Shown here: one piece after another, positions 1-8,513 of the stretch
Layout: each line of letters starts with the position of its first letter
How positions within the stretch are numbered: the stretch's first letter is position 1
Origin: Candidatus Caribbeanibacter nitroreducens
GTDB taxonomy: Bacteria > Gemmatimonadota > Gemmatimonadetes > Palauibacterales > Palauibacteraceae
Direction: 5' to 3'
Assembly: GCA_947581645.1 (NCBI GenBank)
Contig: CANPVF010000128.1
Location: 1-49,304 of the forward strand
Length of the DNA stretch: 49,304 nucleotides
Made by a program: the position numbers and the translations under genes
Notes under the pieces: generated by a model
Databases searched by the model: none
Told to the model about the DNA's origin: nothing
The model's input: the letters and a program-made list of their open reading frames with translations, nothing else

Positions 1-200
1 GACGCCACCGCCGCCCTGCGGAGGGAGGCCACGGCCTCGCCGGGCGCGCGCTCCAGGAGCCCCTCCACCGCCAGCCGGAGCTCGTCGGCCGTCCGCCGCC
101 GGTCCGTGGAGAGGCGCCAGCACTCGACGGGCTCGAGCCCGCGGAAGAGCCCGACCACGGTCTCGGTATTCCCGACGTCGACGGCGAGGCGCGTCACCAT
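1..200 (-). CDS. coaX: Type III pantothenate kinase, N-terminal part (cut by window edge)
   Basis: Type III pantothenate kinase phosphorylates pantothenate in the first step of coenzyme A synthesis. Only about 66 codons are in the window. The translation begins MVTRLAVDVGNTETVVGLF, and DVGNT is the phosphate-binding signature at the N-terminus of the CoaX/ASKHA fold. The ATG at 198-200 overlaps the birA stop by seven bases. A GTG three bases further in (195-197) would give the GTGA overlap used at other junctions here, so either may be the true start. It is the last visible gene of the long minus-strand housekeeping run. The C-terminal three quarters lie outside the window. Confidence 0.88.
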   Translation of the reverse strand, partial: MVTRLAVDVGNTETVVGLFRGLEPVECWRLSTDRRRTADELRLAVEGLLERAPGEAVASLRRAAVA

Positions 201-1006
201 TCCGGCACCCGGACGGTGGCGGAGTGGAGGCGACGGAGCGCGCCACGATCCGGGCGGAACAGGAGCGCGCCGTCGGGGGCGACTCCCACGCACACGCCGT
301 CGAGGAACTCGTCCTCGTCGTCGGGCTGGACGTCCACGCGACGGTCCCGGAGCCAATCGTAGCGGTCCAGCAGGTCGAGGGAGGGCTCGTCCAGGCTCTT
401 CGGCGGGTCCACGAGCCGCTTCTCGAGGCCCCGGAGCACGGCGTCCGCCACGTCGATCAGCGGGACCTCCTCCCCCAGCACCTCCTGCATGGACGTGGCC
501 CCGCCCCGGAGCTCCTCCGGGAACGCCTCTTCCGGGGTCTCCACGTTGATGCCCGTGCCCACGATCAGGTGCCGGGGCGTGTCCTCCTCCCAGGTCGCCT
601 CGCTCAGTACGCCGCCGAACTTCCGGTCATCGGCGATCAGGTCGTTCGGCCACTTGACCGCCGGGTCCAGGCCCTCGAAGTCGGCGTCCAGCTCGGCGGC
701 GATCCCCAGGCCGGCCACCAGCTGGAGGAGCACCGGGTTGTCGATCCGGTCCGGGCGGAAGATCACGCTCATGTAGACGCCCGTGTCGGGCGGCGAGTGC
801 CACGTCCGTCCCGCCCTGCCCCGGCCCCGGGTCTGCTCCCGGGCCAGGACGACGGTGCCGGCCGGCGCGTCGGACTCCGCCAGCTCGCCGGCGCGCTCGT
901 TGGTCGAGTCGACGCTGCCGTACAGGTGCACGGCCTCCCGGCTCCAGCGCTCCCGGAGCTCATCGACTCCAAGTCCCGCCCAGTGTTCGGCTTCGTCTGT
1001 CATCAT
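194..1006 (-). CDS. birA: Biotin--[acetyl-CoA-carboxylase] ligase, no HTH domain
   Basis: Biotin protein ligase activates biotin with ATP and attaches it to the carrier domain of acetyl-CoA carboxylase. The 270-residue product shows the adenylate-binding GRGRAGRTWHSP motif, the VKWPNDL lysine motif and GVLSE downstream. An early S-T-N segment (GSVDSTNERA) starts the catalytic domain directly after a short N-terminus. The helix-turn-helix domain of bifunctional BirA is absent, so this is a group I ligase without repressor function. The start ATG overlaps the nadC stop (ATGA), with GGAGGA just upstream. A second ATG follows immediately and has slightly better spacing to that site. Confidence 0.92.
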   Translation of the reverse strand: MMTDEAEHWAGLGVDELRERWSREAVHLYGSVDSTNERAGELAESDAPAGTVVLAREQTRGRGRAGRTWHSPPDTGVYMSVIFRPDRIDNPVLLQLVAGLGIAAELDADFEGLDPAVKWPNDLIADDRKFGGVLSEATWEEDTPRHLIVGTGINVETPEEAFPEELRGGATSMQEVLGEEVPLIDVADAVLRGLEKRLVDPPKSLDEPSLDLLDRYDWLRDRRVDVQPDDEDEFLDGVCVGVAPDGALLFRPDRGALRRLHSATVRVPEW

Positions 1007-1878
1007 TCCTCCACCTGCTCGAGGAGCAAGGAAAGATCCAGGGCCGGCGCCGAGTGCGTCAGCCGCCCCACGGAGATCAGGTCCACGCCGGTCTCGGCCA
1101 CGGCCGGGGCCGACTCCAGGTCCACCCCGCCGGAGGCCTCCAGCTCCGGACGCGGGCCGTCGACGCCGCGAACGAGCTGCACCGCCGAGCGGAGCTCCGA
1201 CAGCGACATGTTGTCCAGGAGCACCCGGTCCGGCCCCGCCGGGAGGGCCTCCCGCAGCTCGCCCACCGACTCCACCTCCACCTCCACGGCCAGTCCCTCG
1301 TCGTCGGCCCGGCCCCGGACGGCCTCGACCGCGGCCCGGACGCCGCCGGCCGCCCGGATGTGATTTTCCTTCAGGAGGACCATGTCGTACAGGCCCATCC
1401 GGTGGTTGACGGCACCGCCGGCCCGGGTGGCGGCCTTCTCGAGGCGTCTCCAGCCCGGCGTGGTCTTCCGGGTGTCGGTGATCCGGCACGGGGTGTGATC
1501 CACCGCCCGGACGAAGGTGCGCGTTCGGGTGGCCACGCCCGAGAGGTGGGAGAGAAAGTTCAGGGCCGTCCGCTCGCCGGTGAGGATCGGCCGCAGCGGG
1601 CCCGCCACCCGACAGGCCACTCCGCCCTCCTCCACCTCGCCGCCGTCCTCCACGGCCGCCTCCACCTCCACCTTCTCCGACAGCGACCGGAAGACCCGCT
1701 CCACCAGGCCGATTCCCGCGATCACGCCGGTACGGCGGCTGACGATCCGTGCGCGGCCCCGGGTCCCCTCGGGCACGGACCACGAGGTGGTGCGGTCGCC
1801 GTCGCCCACGTCCTCCGCCAGCGCATCGCGGACCAGCCCCTCCGCCGCGTCTCCGGCGCCCCGTTCGCCGCCGGTCAC
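1003..1878 (-). CDS. nadC: Nicotinate-nucleotide pyrophosphorylase (quinolinate phosphoribosyltransferase)
   Basis: NadC decarboxylates quinolinate and adds it to PRPP, giving nicotinate mononucleotide for NAD synthesis. The 291-residue product carries the family signatures: ERTALNFLSHLSGVAT, RITDTRKTTPGWR, the NHRMGLYDMVLLKENH lysine/histidine region, and the C-terminal LLDNMS, EASGGV and DLISVGRLTHS phosphate-binding segments. The start is GTG, preceded by GGAGG with seven bases spacing. Length is typical. It follows uppP by about 25 bases and its stop overlaps the birA start. No nadA or nadB is in the window. Confidence 0.96.
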   Translation of the reverse strand: MTGGERGAGDAAEGLVRDALAEDVGDGDRTTSWSVPEGTRGRARIVSRRTGVIAGIGLVERVFRSLSEKVEVEAAVEDGGEVEEGGVACRVAGPLRPILTGERTALNFLSHLSGVATRTRTFVRAVDHTPCRITDTRKTTPGWRRLEKAATRAGGAVNHRMGLYDMVLLKENHIRAAGGVRAAVEAVRGRADDEGLAVEVEVESVGELREALPAGPDRVLLDNMSLSELRSAVQLVRGVDGPRPELEASGGVDLESAPAVAETGVDLISVGRLTHSAPALDLSLLLEQVEE

Positions 1879-1903
1879 GCCCGGGCCTCCAGCGGTGGCC
1901 TCC

Positions 1904-2704
1904 TCATCCGCGCAGCCCGGGCCACAGCCATGCCGCCAGCAGGTAGCCGCCGCCCACGATCCAGCAGTAGTAGGCGAAGCGGTGGAAGCTGCCGGCCTCG
2001 AGGGCTCGGACGAAGAGGTGGATCGCCAGCACGCCGCTCACGGCGGCTGCCGCGAACCCTACGGCCAGCTCCGGGGCCAGCGACCGCACCAGTCCCATCT
2101 GACCCGGGCCCATCTGGAGGAGCGCCGCGCCGCCCACCGCCGGCACCGAGAGCAGGAAGGAGAACTCGGCCATGCGCGCCGGCTCCACGCCGCGCCAGAC
2201 GCCTGCGGCCACGGTGGAGCCCGAGCGGGAGATGCCCGGCATGATGGCGGCGGCCTGGGCGAACCCGATCCAGAGGGCTCCGCCCACCCCCGGGCGCTCC
2301 TCCCTCGCGGTGCCGGCGGTCCGCCGGATGGAGGCCACCAGCAGGCCCGTGACCAGCAGGAGACCGGCCGCCACGACGGGCCGCTCGAAGGTGGCCTCGA
2401 TGGGCTCCCGGAGCCACAGGCCCACGACGCCGGCCGGGACCGACGCCAGCGCGAGCAGGCCGACGTACCCCCACGCCTCCGAGTCGCCCCGGGCGATCCC
2501 GACGGTGAGCTCGACCACCCGCCGCCGGTACACCCACAGCACCGCCACCAGCGTGGCCAGGTGGACGGCCGCCTCGTAGACGACGCCCGGCGACCGGACG
2601 CCCAGGAGAGCCTGCCCCAGCACGAGGTGCGCGCTGCTGGAAACCGGCAGGAACTCCGTCACGCCCTGCACCACGCCGAGGATCGCCGCCTCCCACCAGC
2701 TCAT
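1904..2704 (-). CDS. uppP: Undecaprenyl-diphosphatase
   Basis: UppP (BacA) dephosphorylates undecaprenyl pyrophosphate so that the lipid carrier of peptidoglycan and O-antigen synthesis can be reused. It is an integral inner-membrane protein. The 266-residue product has both conserved blocks, QGVTEFLPVSSSAHL near the N-terminus and PGISRSGSTVAAG in the middle, and several hydrophobic helices. The start ATG (MSWWEAAILG) overlaps the bshA stop in an ATGA. The longer ORF in the track is only a frame that runs on into bshA. Confidence 0.95.
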   Translation of the reverse strand: MSWWEAAILGVVQGVTEFLPVSSSAHLVLGQALLGVRSPGVVYEAAVHLATLVAVLWVYRRRVVELTVGIARGDSEAWGYVGLLALASVPAGVVGLWLREPIEATFERPVVAAGLLLVTGLLVASIRRTAGTAREERPGVGGALWIGFAQAAAIMPGISRSGSTVAAGVWRGVEPARMAEFSFLLSVPAVGGAALLQMGPGQMGLVRSLAPELAVGFAAAAVSGVLAIHLFVRALEAGSFHRFAYYCWIVGGGYLLAAWLWPGLRG

Positions 2705-3852
2705 CCTCGCGCGTCGTCCCCGTCGGCTCCGACGACACGCCGGTAGAAACTCTCGTACATGGGAACCACCCGGCCGGCGGAGAACTCGTCCACGGCCCGG
2801 TTCCGGGCCGCGCTCGAGGTGCGTTCCCACAGCTCGTCGTCGGTCAGGTACTCGAGGGCGCTCCGGGACATGGCCCGCACGTCGCCCACCGGGTGCAGGC
2901 TCCCGGTGACGCCGTCCTCCACCACCTCGGAGAGCCCGCTCCCGGAGGTCCCGACCACGGGCACGCCGCAGGCGTGGGCCTCCAGGGCCACGAGCCCGAA
3001 GGACTCCTCCTCGCTGGGGAGGAGGAAGAGGTCGGCGCAGGAGAGCAGCTCCGACACGGATTCCAGCTTCCCCAGGAAGACCACGTCGTCGTCCACGCCC
3101 AGCTCCTCGGCCGTGCGCCGCGCGATCTCCCGCTCCGGCCCGTCGCCGATGAGGATCAGGCGGGAGGCCAGCTCGCTCCGGACCCCGGCGAAGACGCGGA
3201 CCACGTCCGCCATCCTCTTGACCGGTCGGAAGTTGGAGATGTGGAAGAGGAGCTTCTCGCCCTCCGGGGCCAGCGACTCCCGGTGGCAGCCCTCCTCGTC
3301 CCGGTGGTAGGTGTCGGGGTCGATGAAGTTCGGGATGACCTCGATCTCGCTCCCCGGACAGTCGAAGGCCTCCTCGGTCTCCTCCTTCAGGTACTCGGAG
3401 ACCGCCGTCAGGGCGTCCGAGTGGGAGATCGAGAACTCGGTGATGGTCCGGAAGCTCGGGTCCTGCCCCACGAGCGTGATGTCGGTCCCGTGGAGGGTGG
3501 TGATGATCTTCACGTCCTTCCCCTCGTCCCGGAGCATCTCCCGGGCGACCCACGCGCTGGTGGCGTGGGGGATGGCGTAGTGGACGTGGAGCAGGTCCAG
3601 GCTCCGCTCCCGGGCCACCGAATGCATGGTGACGGCCAGCGCCAGGGAGTACGGCGGGAACTCGAAGAGGGGGTACCGGTTGACCTCCACCTCGTGGAAG
3701 TACACGCCCTCCCGGAAGCCCGGCAGGCGGAACGGCTGCGCGTACGAGATGAAGTGGACCTCGTGGCCCCGCTCGGCCAGCTCCAGGCCCAGCTCCGTGG
3801 CCACGGCCCCGGAGCCGCCGTAGGTGGGGTAGCAGGTGATGCCGATCTTCAT
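2701..3852 (-). CDS. bshA: N-acetyl-alpha-D-glucosaminyl L-malate synthase (bacillithiol synthesis)
   Basis: BshA is a GT4 glycosyltransferase that joins GlcNAc from UDP-GlcNAc to L-malate, the first step of bacillithiol synthesis. The 383-residue protein begins MKIGITCYPTYGGSGAVATE and continues with LAERGHEVHFIS, LLHVHYAIPHATSAW and TTLHGTDITLVG, all typical of BshA rather than general GT4 enzymes. The UDP-sugar site LLPSEEESFGLVALEAHACGVPVV is intact. Its start overlaps the miaA stop and its stop overlaps the uppP start. bshB and bshC are not in the window, so the complete pathway is inferred. Confidence 0.92.
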   Translation of the reverse strand: MKIGITCYPTYGGSGAVATELGLELAERGHEVHFISYAQPFRLPGFREGVYFHEVEVNRYPLFEFPPYSLALAVTMHSVARERSLDLLHVHYAIPHATSAWVAREMLRDEGKDVKIITTLHGTDITLVGQDPSFRTITEFSISHSDALTAVSEYLKEETEEAFDCPGSEIEVIPNFIDPDTYHRDEEGCHRESLAPEGEKLLFHISNFRPVKRMADVVRVFAGVRSELASRLILIGDGPEREIARRTAEELGVDDDVVFLGKLESVSELLSCADLFLLPSEEESFGLVALEAHACGVPVVGTSGSGLSEVVEDGVTGSLHPVGDVRAMSRSALEYLTDDELWERTSSAARNRAVDEFSAGRVVPMYESFYRRVVGADGDDARG

Positions 3853-4868
3853 CCCGCTGCCGCTCCTCCCTCCTCCGACGCCTCGGGTTCCCGGCGGCCG
3901 GCTCCGGGAGACGCTCCCCCGGCGTGCCGCTCCCAGTCGTTGACGATGCGATCTGCAAGTTGCTCCACCGGCTCGGCGGCGTCCAGCCGAACGGTGTGGT
4001 CCTCCGGCACCTGGTGCCGGAACCAGGTGCGCTGACTGCGGGCGTACTGCCACGTGTCGCGTGCGATGCGCTCCACCGCCTCCTCCCGGTCGATCTCGCC
4101 GTCCAGCAGGCGGGCCACGTCCCGGTATCCCAGGGCGTCCAGGGCCGGAGAGTCCGGTCCGTGGCCCGCCTGCCGGAGCGCGCGCACCTCCTCGGTCCAG
4201 CCTTTCGCCAGCAGCTGGCGGGTGCGGCGCTCGATGCGCTCCCGGTGCGGCCCGGTGGCCAGCTCCAGCACGTAGATCCGGGCCCCCAGGGGTGGCGCCT
4301 CCGGCTCCCCGTGGTCGTGCCACCAGCTCAGGGGACGGCCCGACAGGAGGGCGAGCTCCAGGGTCCGGCTGGCGCGCTGCGGGTCCAGCGGGTCCATCCG
4401 CTCCGCCAGCGCCGGGTCGAGGCGGCGGGCCCAGCGGAGGAGCAGATCGTCCGGCCTCTCGTCCATCCAGGCCCGGAGCTCCCCCCGCCGCTCGTCGTCC
4501 ATCTCCGGCTCCTCGAAGACGGGGTCGGTGAGCGCCTTGAGGAAGAATCCGGTCCCCCCGGCGAGGATCGGCACCCGTCCGCGCCCCCGGATCTCCCTGA
4601 TCCATTCACGGGCGCGGCGGGCGAAGCGTCCGGCGCCGTATCGCTGACCGGGAGAGAGAAAGGCGACGCCGTGGTGGGGGATCTCCTGCCGCAGCTCCGC
4701 CGGGGGCGCGGCGGTACCGACCTCCATGCCGCGATACGCCTGACGGCTGTCCACGGAAATGATCTCTCCGTCCAGCCGCCGGGCCACCTCGGCCGCCAGG
4801 GACGTCTTCCCGGTGGCCGTGGGGCCGACGACGGCCAGGGCCCGCGGGGGCTCCCGCTCGTCGCTCAC
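3849..4868 (-). CDS. miaA: tRNA dimethylallyltransferase
   Basis: MiaA adds a dimethylallyl group to N6 of adenosine 37 in tRNAs that read codons starting with U. The 339-residue protein has the P-loop VVGPTATGKTSLA, the DSRQAYRGMEVGTAAP substrate loop, LAGGTGFFLKAL, and the late ALGYRDVARLLDGE and YARSQRTWFRHQ segments. The C-terminal 30 or so residues are low-complexity and acidic. The start is GTG, overlapping the mutL stop as GTGA. The miaA-mutL neighbourhood is common in bacteria, although hfq is not here. Confidence 0.95.
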   Translation of the reverse strand: MSDEREPPRALAVVGPTATGKTSLAAEVARRLDGEIISVDSRQAYRGMEVGTAAPPAELRQEIPHHGVAFLSPGQRYGAGRFARRAREWIREIRGRGRVPILAGGTGFFLKALTDPVFEEPEMDDERRGELRAWMDERPDDLLLRWARRLDPALAERMDPLDPQRASRTLELALLSGRPLSWWHDHGEPEAPPLGARIYVLELATGPHRERIERRTRQLLAKGWTEEVRALRQAGHGPDSPALDALGYRDVARLLDGEIDREEAVERIARDTWQYARSQRTWFRHQVPEDHTVRLDAAEPVEQLADRIVNDWERHAGGASPGAGRREPEASEEGGAAAG

Positions 4869-6754
4869 GAGCGGCCGAACCGCCTCTCCAGCTCCTCCAG
4901 GGTGAGGCGGACGACCGTGGGCCGCCCGTGCACGTCGTGCCCCGGGAGCTCCGTGGCGAAGAGCCGGTCGAACAGCTCCGCCATCTCCTCCTGGGAGAGC
5001 GGCTGGCCGGCCTTGATGGCCCCCTGGCAGGCCATGCTCTTGGCGATCTTCTCGTGCTGGTTCCGGGCCGAGTTCACCAGCTCCGAGCCCTCCGTCAGCT
5101 CGCGAATCATGTCCCGGAAGCAGCCCTCGGCGTCGAAGTACGGGTGGGGCTGCGGGCTCGCGTGCACGATGACCGTACGGTCGCCGAAGGGCTCGACCTC
5201 GAAGCCCACCTGCTCCAGCAGCCCCGACAGCTCCTCGACGGCCTGGTACTCCGCCGGCGAGAGGCGGAGCGTCAGGGGAAAGAGGAGCCGCTGGGAGGCC
5301 TCGCCGGTCTCCCCTTCGAAGTGACGCATCACCTCTTCGAAGAGGATCCGCTCGTGGGCCGCGTGCTGATCGATGATGAGGAGCCCCTCGCGGGTCTGGG
5401 CCAGGATGTAGCTCCTGTGGACCTGGTAGAGGTCGGGGGTGGCCGCCGCCTCGGCCGTGGCGGTCACCTCGCGGCTGTCCTCGCCCTCCCCGGCCTCCGT
5501 CTGCGCCTGGCGCATGAAGAGCGCCAGCTGCGACTCGCCGTCGCCACCGGACTCTCCGGCACGGGTCGGCTCCCCGGCGCCGGACGGGGCCGGGGCGCTC
5601 CCCTCGCCGGCCGTCACGCCGCCCCCCTCGCTGGCCTGCGGTCCGGGAAGCGGCGCTCTCGTTCCGTCGGCCTCCCCCGCCGGGGCGACCTCGCCCTCGC
5701 CCGGCTCCCCGTCCCCGTCGCTCTCCGGGGTCTCCCCTGCCGCCGGGCCCATGGTCGGGGCGCTCTCCAGGTCGGCCAGCCGCCGGCGCACGGCCTCCCG
5801 GGCCCCTTCCTCCACGCGGCTCCGGTCCCCGAAGCGCACCTCGGCCTTCCGGGGGTGGACGTTCACGTCCACGGCGGAGGGCGGCAGGCTGAAGTAGAGG
5901 AAGAAGGTGGGGCGCACGTCCGGCGCCACGGTGGTCCGATACGCCTCGTCCACGGCCTTCACCAGGCCCCGGTCGCTGAAGGGGCGGCCGTTGACGAAGA
6001 GGTAGCGGCGGCGACCGCCGGAGCGGGCCGCGTCCGGCTTCTCCACCAGCCCGCCGACGCGAATCGGGCCCGCCGTGTGGTCGACGCTCAGCAGGTCACG
6101 GGCCTCCTCCCTGCCCCAGATCCCGGCCACCCGCTCCTTCAGGGTGTCGGCCGGCGAAAGCTCAAGGAGCTCCCGGCCGTTGGACTCCAGTCGGAAACCC
6201 ACCCGGAGCGAGGAGAGGGCCAGCAGCGTGACCGTCTCGCTGCACGATCGGGTCTCCGCCGACGCCGCCCGCAGGTACTTGGCCCGGGCCGGCTGGTTGT
6301 GGAAGAGGGAGCGCACGGTGACGGTGGTCCCCGGACGGCGGACCACGTCGTCCACCGACAGGATCTTCCCGCCGCGGGCACGGATGCGGGTGCCCACCTC
6401 CGACTCCCCGGTGGCCGTCTCCAGCTCGAAGCGGCTCACCGCCGCGATGGAGGGCAGCGCCTCGCCCCGGAATCCGAAGGAGGAGACGGCCTGCAGGTCG
6501 TCGGCCTCCTCGATCTTGCTGGTGGCGTGGCGGTCCAGCGCCAGGAGGGCGTCCTCGCGCTCCATGCCGGAGCCGTCGTCGGAGACCCGGATGCTGGTCT
6601 TCCCGCCGTTCCGGAGCTCGATCTCCACCCGCTCGGCGCCGGCGTCGATGGCGTTCTCGACGAGCTCCTTCACCACCGAGGCCGGGCGCTCCACCACCTC
6701 GCCGGCGGCGATCTGGTTCGCGACGTGATCGGGGAGGATCTGGATCCGGGTCAT
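4865..6754 (-). CDS. mutL: DNA mismatch repair protein MutL
   Basis: MutL couples mismatch recognition by MutS to strand incision. The 629-residue protein has the N-terminal GHKL ATPase (VVKELVENAIDAGA, DDGSGM, RHATSKI, FGFRGEAL), a disordered Pro/Gly/Glu-rich linker around residues 340-430, and a C-terminal domain. The C-terminal DQHAAHERILFEE near residue 462 matches the DQHA(X)2E(X)4E metallo-endonuclease motif, implying nicking activity. ACQGAIKAG lies near residue 575. The last metal-site motif, normally C-x-HGRP, reads DVHGRPT near residue 607, so its cysteine is replaced by aspartate. The ATG start lies 21 bases after the tatD stop. Confidence 0.95.
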   Translation of the reverse strand: MTRIQILPDHVANQIAAGEVVERPASVVKELVENAIDAGAERVEIELRNGGKTSIRVSDDGSGMEREDALLALDRHATSKIEEADDLQAVSSFGFRGEALPSIAAVSRFELETATGESEVGTRIRARGGKILSVDDVVRRPGTTVTVRSLFHNQPARAKYLRAASAETRSCSETVTLLALSSLRVGFRLESNGRELLELSPADTLKERVAGIWGREEARDLLSVDHTAGPIRVGGLVEKPDAARSGGRRRYLFVNGRPFSDRGLVKAVDEAYRTTVAPDVRPTFFLYFSLPPSAVDVNVHPRKAEVRFGDRSRVEEGAREAVRRRLADLESAPTMGPAAGETPESDGDGEPGEGEVAPAGEADGTRAPLPGPQASEGGGVTAGEGSAPAPSGAGEPTRAGESGGDGESQLALFMRQAQTEAGEGEDSREVTATAEAAATPDLYQVHRSYILAQTREGLLIIDQHAAHERILFEEVMRHFEGETGEASQRLLFPLTLRLSPAEYQAVEELSGLLEQVGFEVEPFGDRTVIVHASPQPHPYFDAEGCFRDMIRELTEGSELVNSARNQHEKIAKSMACQGAIKAGQPLSQEEMAELFDRLFATELPGHDVHGRPTVVRLTLEELERRFGRS

Positions 6755-6775
6755 CGGGTCAGGTCCGGGGGGCGC

Positions 6776-7585
6776 TCACTGCTCCAGGCCGTAGAAACGG
6801 CGCCCGTTTCGTCGGGTGAGGGCCGCGGTCTCCGCCGGCTCCTCGCCGCGGATCTCCGCCAGCGCCGCCGTGGTGTGCCGCACGAACGCCGGCTCGTTTC
6901 GCTTGCCCCGCTCGGGCACCGGTGCCAGATACGGGCTGTCGGTCTCCACCAGGAGCCGGTGGTCGGGCACCGCCCGGACACGCTCGGCGCCGTCGAAGCC
7001 GTCGAAGGTGAGGATGCCGGAGAAGGAGATCCACCACCCGGCGTCCACGGCGCTCTCCAGCAGCTCCATGCCGCCGGTGTAGCAGTGGAGCACACCCCGC
7101 ACGGAGCCGCGGTACGCCTCCAGCATCTCGCGGGTCTCCCTGTCGGCTTCCCGTGTGTGGACGATGAGCGGGAGGCCGCTCTCGGCGGCCATCTCCATGT
7201 GCGCCCGGAAGGAGGCGCCCTGCTCCTCGCGGGGACTGTTCTCGTAGTACAGGTCGTAGCCCGTCTCGCCCACGGCCACGACCTCGGGCCGCGCCAGGAG
7301 GTCCTCGATTCGGTGGCCGACCCCGGGGGCCCACGCCTCGGCCTCGTGCGGGTGGAGGCCGGCCGTGGCCCATACGCCGTCCGTGGCGGCGGCGAGCTCG
7401 GCGGCGGCGATCCCGTCGTCGGGGTTCGTCCCCACCGTGACCATCTCGCCCACGCCCCGCTCGCGGGCCCGGCCGATCACGTCCGACCGGTCCTCGCCCA
7501 GGCGGTCGTCGGTCAGGTGGCAGTGTGAATCGAAGTAGCGCGGCGTCTCCCCGGCGGGACCCTCGTCCCGGCCGTCAGGAGACAT
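6776..7585 (-). CDS. tatD: TatD-family metal-dependent hydrolase / DNase
   Basis: TatD-family enzymes are TIM-barrel metal-dependent hydrolases, several with DNase activity. The 269-residue protein shows the first metal site FDSHCHLTD, then TAGLHPHEA, VAVGETGYDLYY, LPLIVHTREAD, VLHCYTGG and LLVETDSPYLAPVP, the usual order. The start ATG lies inside the last codons of secF (11-base overlap), which suggests translational coupling. Substrate cannot be told from sequence; TatD and YcfH/YabD are not separable here. Confidence 0.9.
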   Translation of the reverse strand: MSPDGRDEGPAGETPRYFDSHCHLTDDRLGEDRSDVIGRARERGVGEMVTVGTNPDDGIAAAELAAATDGVWATAGLHPHEAEAWAPGVGHRIEDLLARPEVVAVGETGYDLYYENSPREEQGASFRAHMEMAAESGLPLIVHTREADRETREMLEAYRGSVRGVLHCYTGGMELLESAVDAGWWISFSGILTFDGFDGAERVRAVPDHRLLVETDSPYLAPVPERGKRNEPAFVRHTTAALAEIRGEEPAETAALTRRNGRRFYGLEQ

Positions 7586-8501
7586 GCGCCGCCTCCGCCT
7601 GCGCCTTCCTCTTCCGGTACTGGTGGATCTCGAGCAGCGCGGGGGAGGCCACGAACACCGAGGAGTAGGTCCCGATCATGACCCCGAGGATGAGGACCAT
7701 GGCGAAGGGGCGGATCACCGCTCCGCCCACCGTGGCCAGGGCCAGCAGGGTGACCAGGGTCGTGGCGCTGGTCATCACCGTCCGGGGGAGCGTCTCGTTG
7801 ATGCTCCGATTCACCACGTTCATGTACTCCTCGCTCCGCGTGCCCTTCAGGTTCTCCCGCACGCGGTCGAACACCACGATGGTGTCGTTCAGCGAGTACC
7901 CGACGATGGTCAGGATCGCCGCCACCGTGGCAAGGGTGATCTCCACGTTCAGCACCGATATGAAGCCGAACGTGAGGATGATGTCGTGCACGGTGGCGAT
8001 GATCGCCGCCACGCCGAACCGCCACTCGAACCGGAAGGCCAGATACACCAGGGTCAGCAGGAAGGAGAGCCCGATGGCGATGGCCGCCTTCTGCTGCAGC
8101 TCCTCGCCCACCTGGGCGCTCACCGACTCCCGGCGGAGCACGGTGTAGCCGTCTTCTCCGTAGCCGTCGCTCAGGGCGGACTCGACGGCGTCCTGCACCT
8201 GCTGCCCGGACTCGCCGCCCCGGTTCTGCACCCGGATCAGGAACTCGTTCACGCTCCCGAAGCCCTGGAGCTGGGCGCCGCCGAAGCCTGCGCCGTTCAT
8301 CACGTCGCGGAGCTCACCCACGGTGAGCTGCTCCTCGAACTGGACCTGCATGAGGGTCCCGCCCGTGAAGTCCACGCCGTAGCTCAGGCCGCCCCGCATG
8401 ACGAGGGAGCCGATCCCGATGGCCAGCAGGAGGGCCGAGACGACGTAGGCCCGCTGTCGGCTGCCGAGGAAGTCGAAGTCTGCGTTACGGAAGAACCACA
8501 T
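7575..8501 (-). CDS. secF: Protein translocase subunit SecF
   Basis: SecF works with SecD to drive late stages of Sec-dependent export using the ion gradient. The 308-residue protein has the first transmembrane helix, the DFTGGTLMQVQF motif after it, a periplasmic loop, and a five-helix block containing YLAFRFEWRFGVAAI, SLNDTIVVFDRVREN and INETLPRTVMTSATT, all SecF signatures. It starts 12 bases after the secD stop and is followed by tatD. SecD and SecF are separate polypeptides here. Confidence 0.95.
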   Translation of the reverse strand: MWFFRNADFDFLGSRQRAYVVSALLLAIGIGSLVMRGGLSYGVDFTGGTLMQVQFEEQLTVGELRDVMNGAGFGGAQLQGFGSVNEFLIRVQNRGGESGQQVQDAVESALSDGYGEDGYTVLRRESVSAQVGEELQQKAAIAIGLSFLLTLVYLAFRFEWRFGVAAIIATVHDIILTFGFISVLNVEITLATVAAILTIVGYSLNDTIVVFDRVRENLKGTRSEEYMNVVNRSINETLPRTVMTSATTLVTLLALATVGGAVIRPFAMVLILGVMIGTYSSVFVASPALLEIHQYRKRKAQAEAAHVS

Positions 8502-8513
8502 GTCGCGCCTGCT

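Noticed and set aside
4928-7528. 866-aa plus-strand ORF
   Set aside because: Shadow of mutL and tatD; no domain signature.
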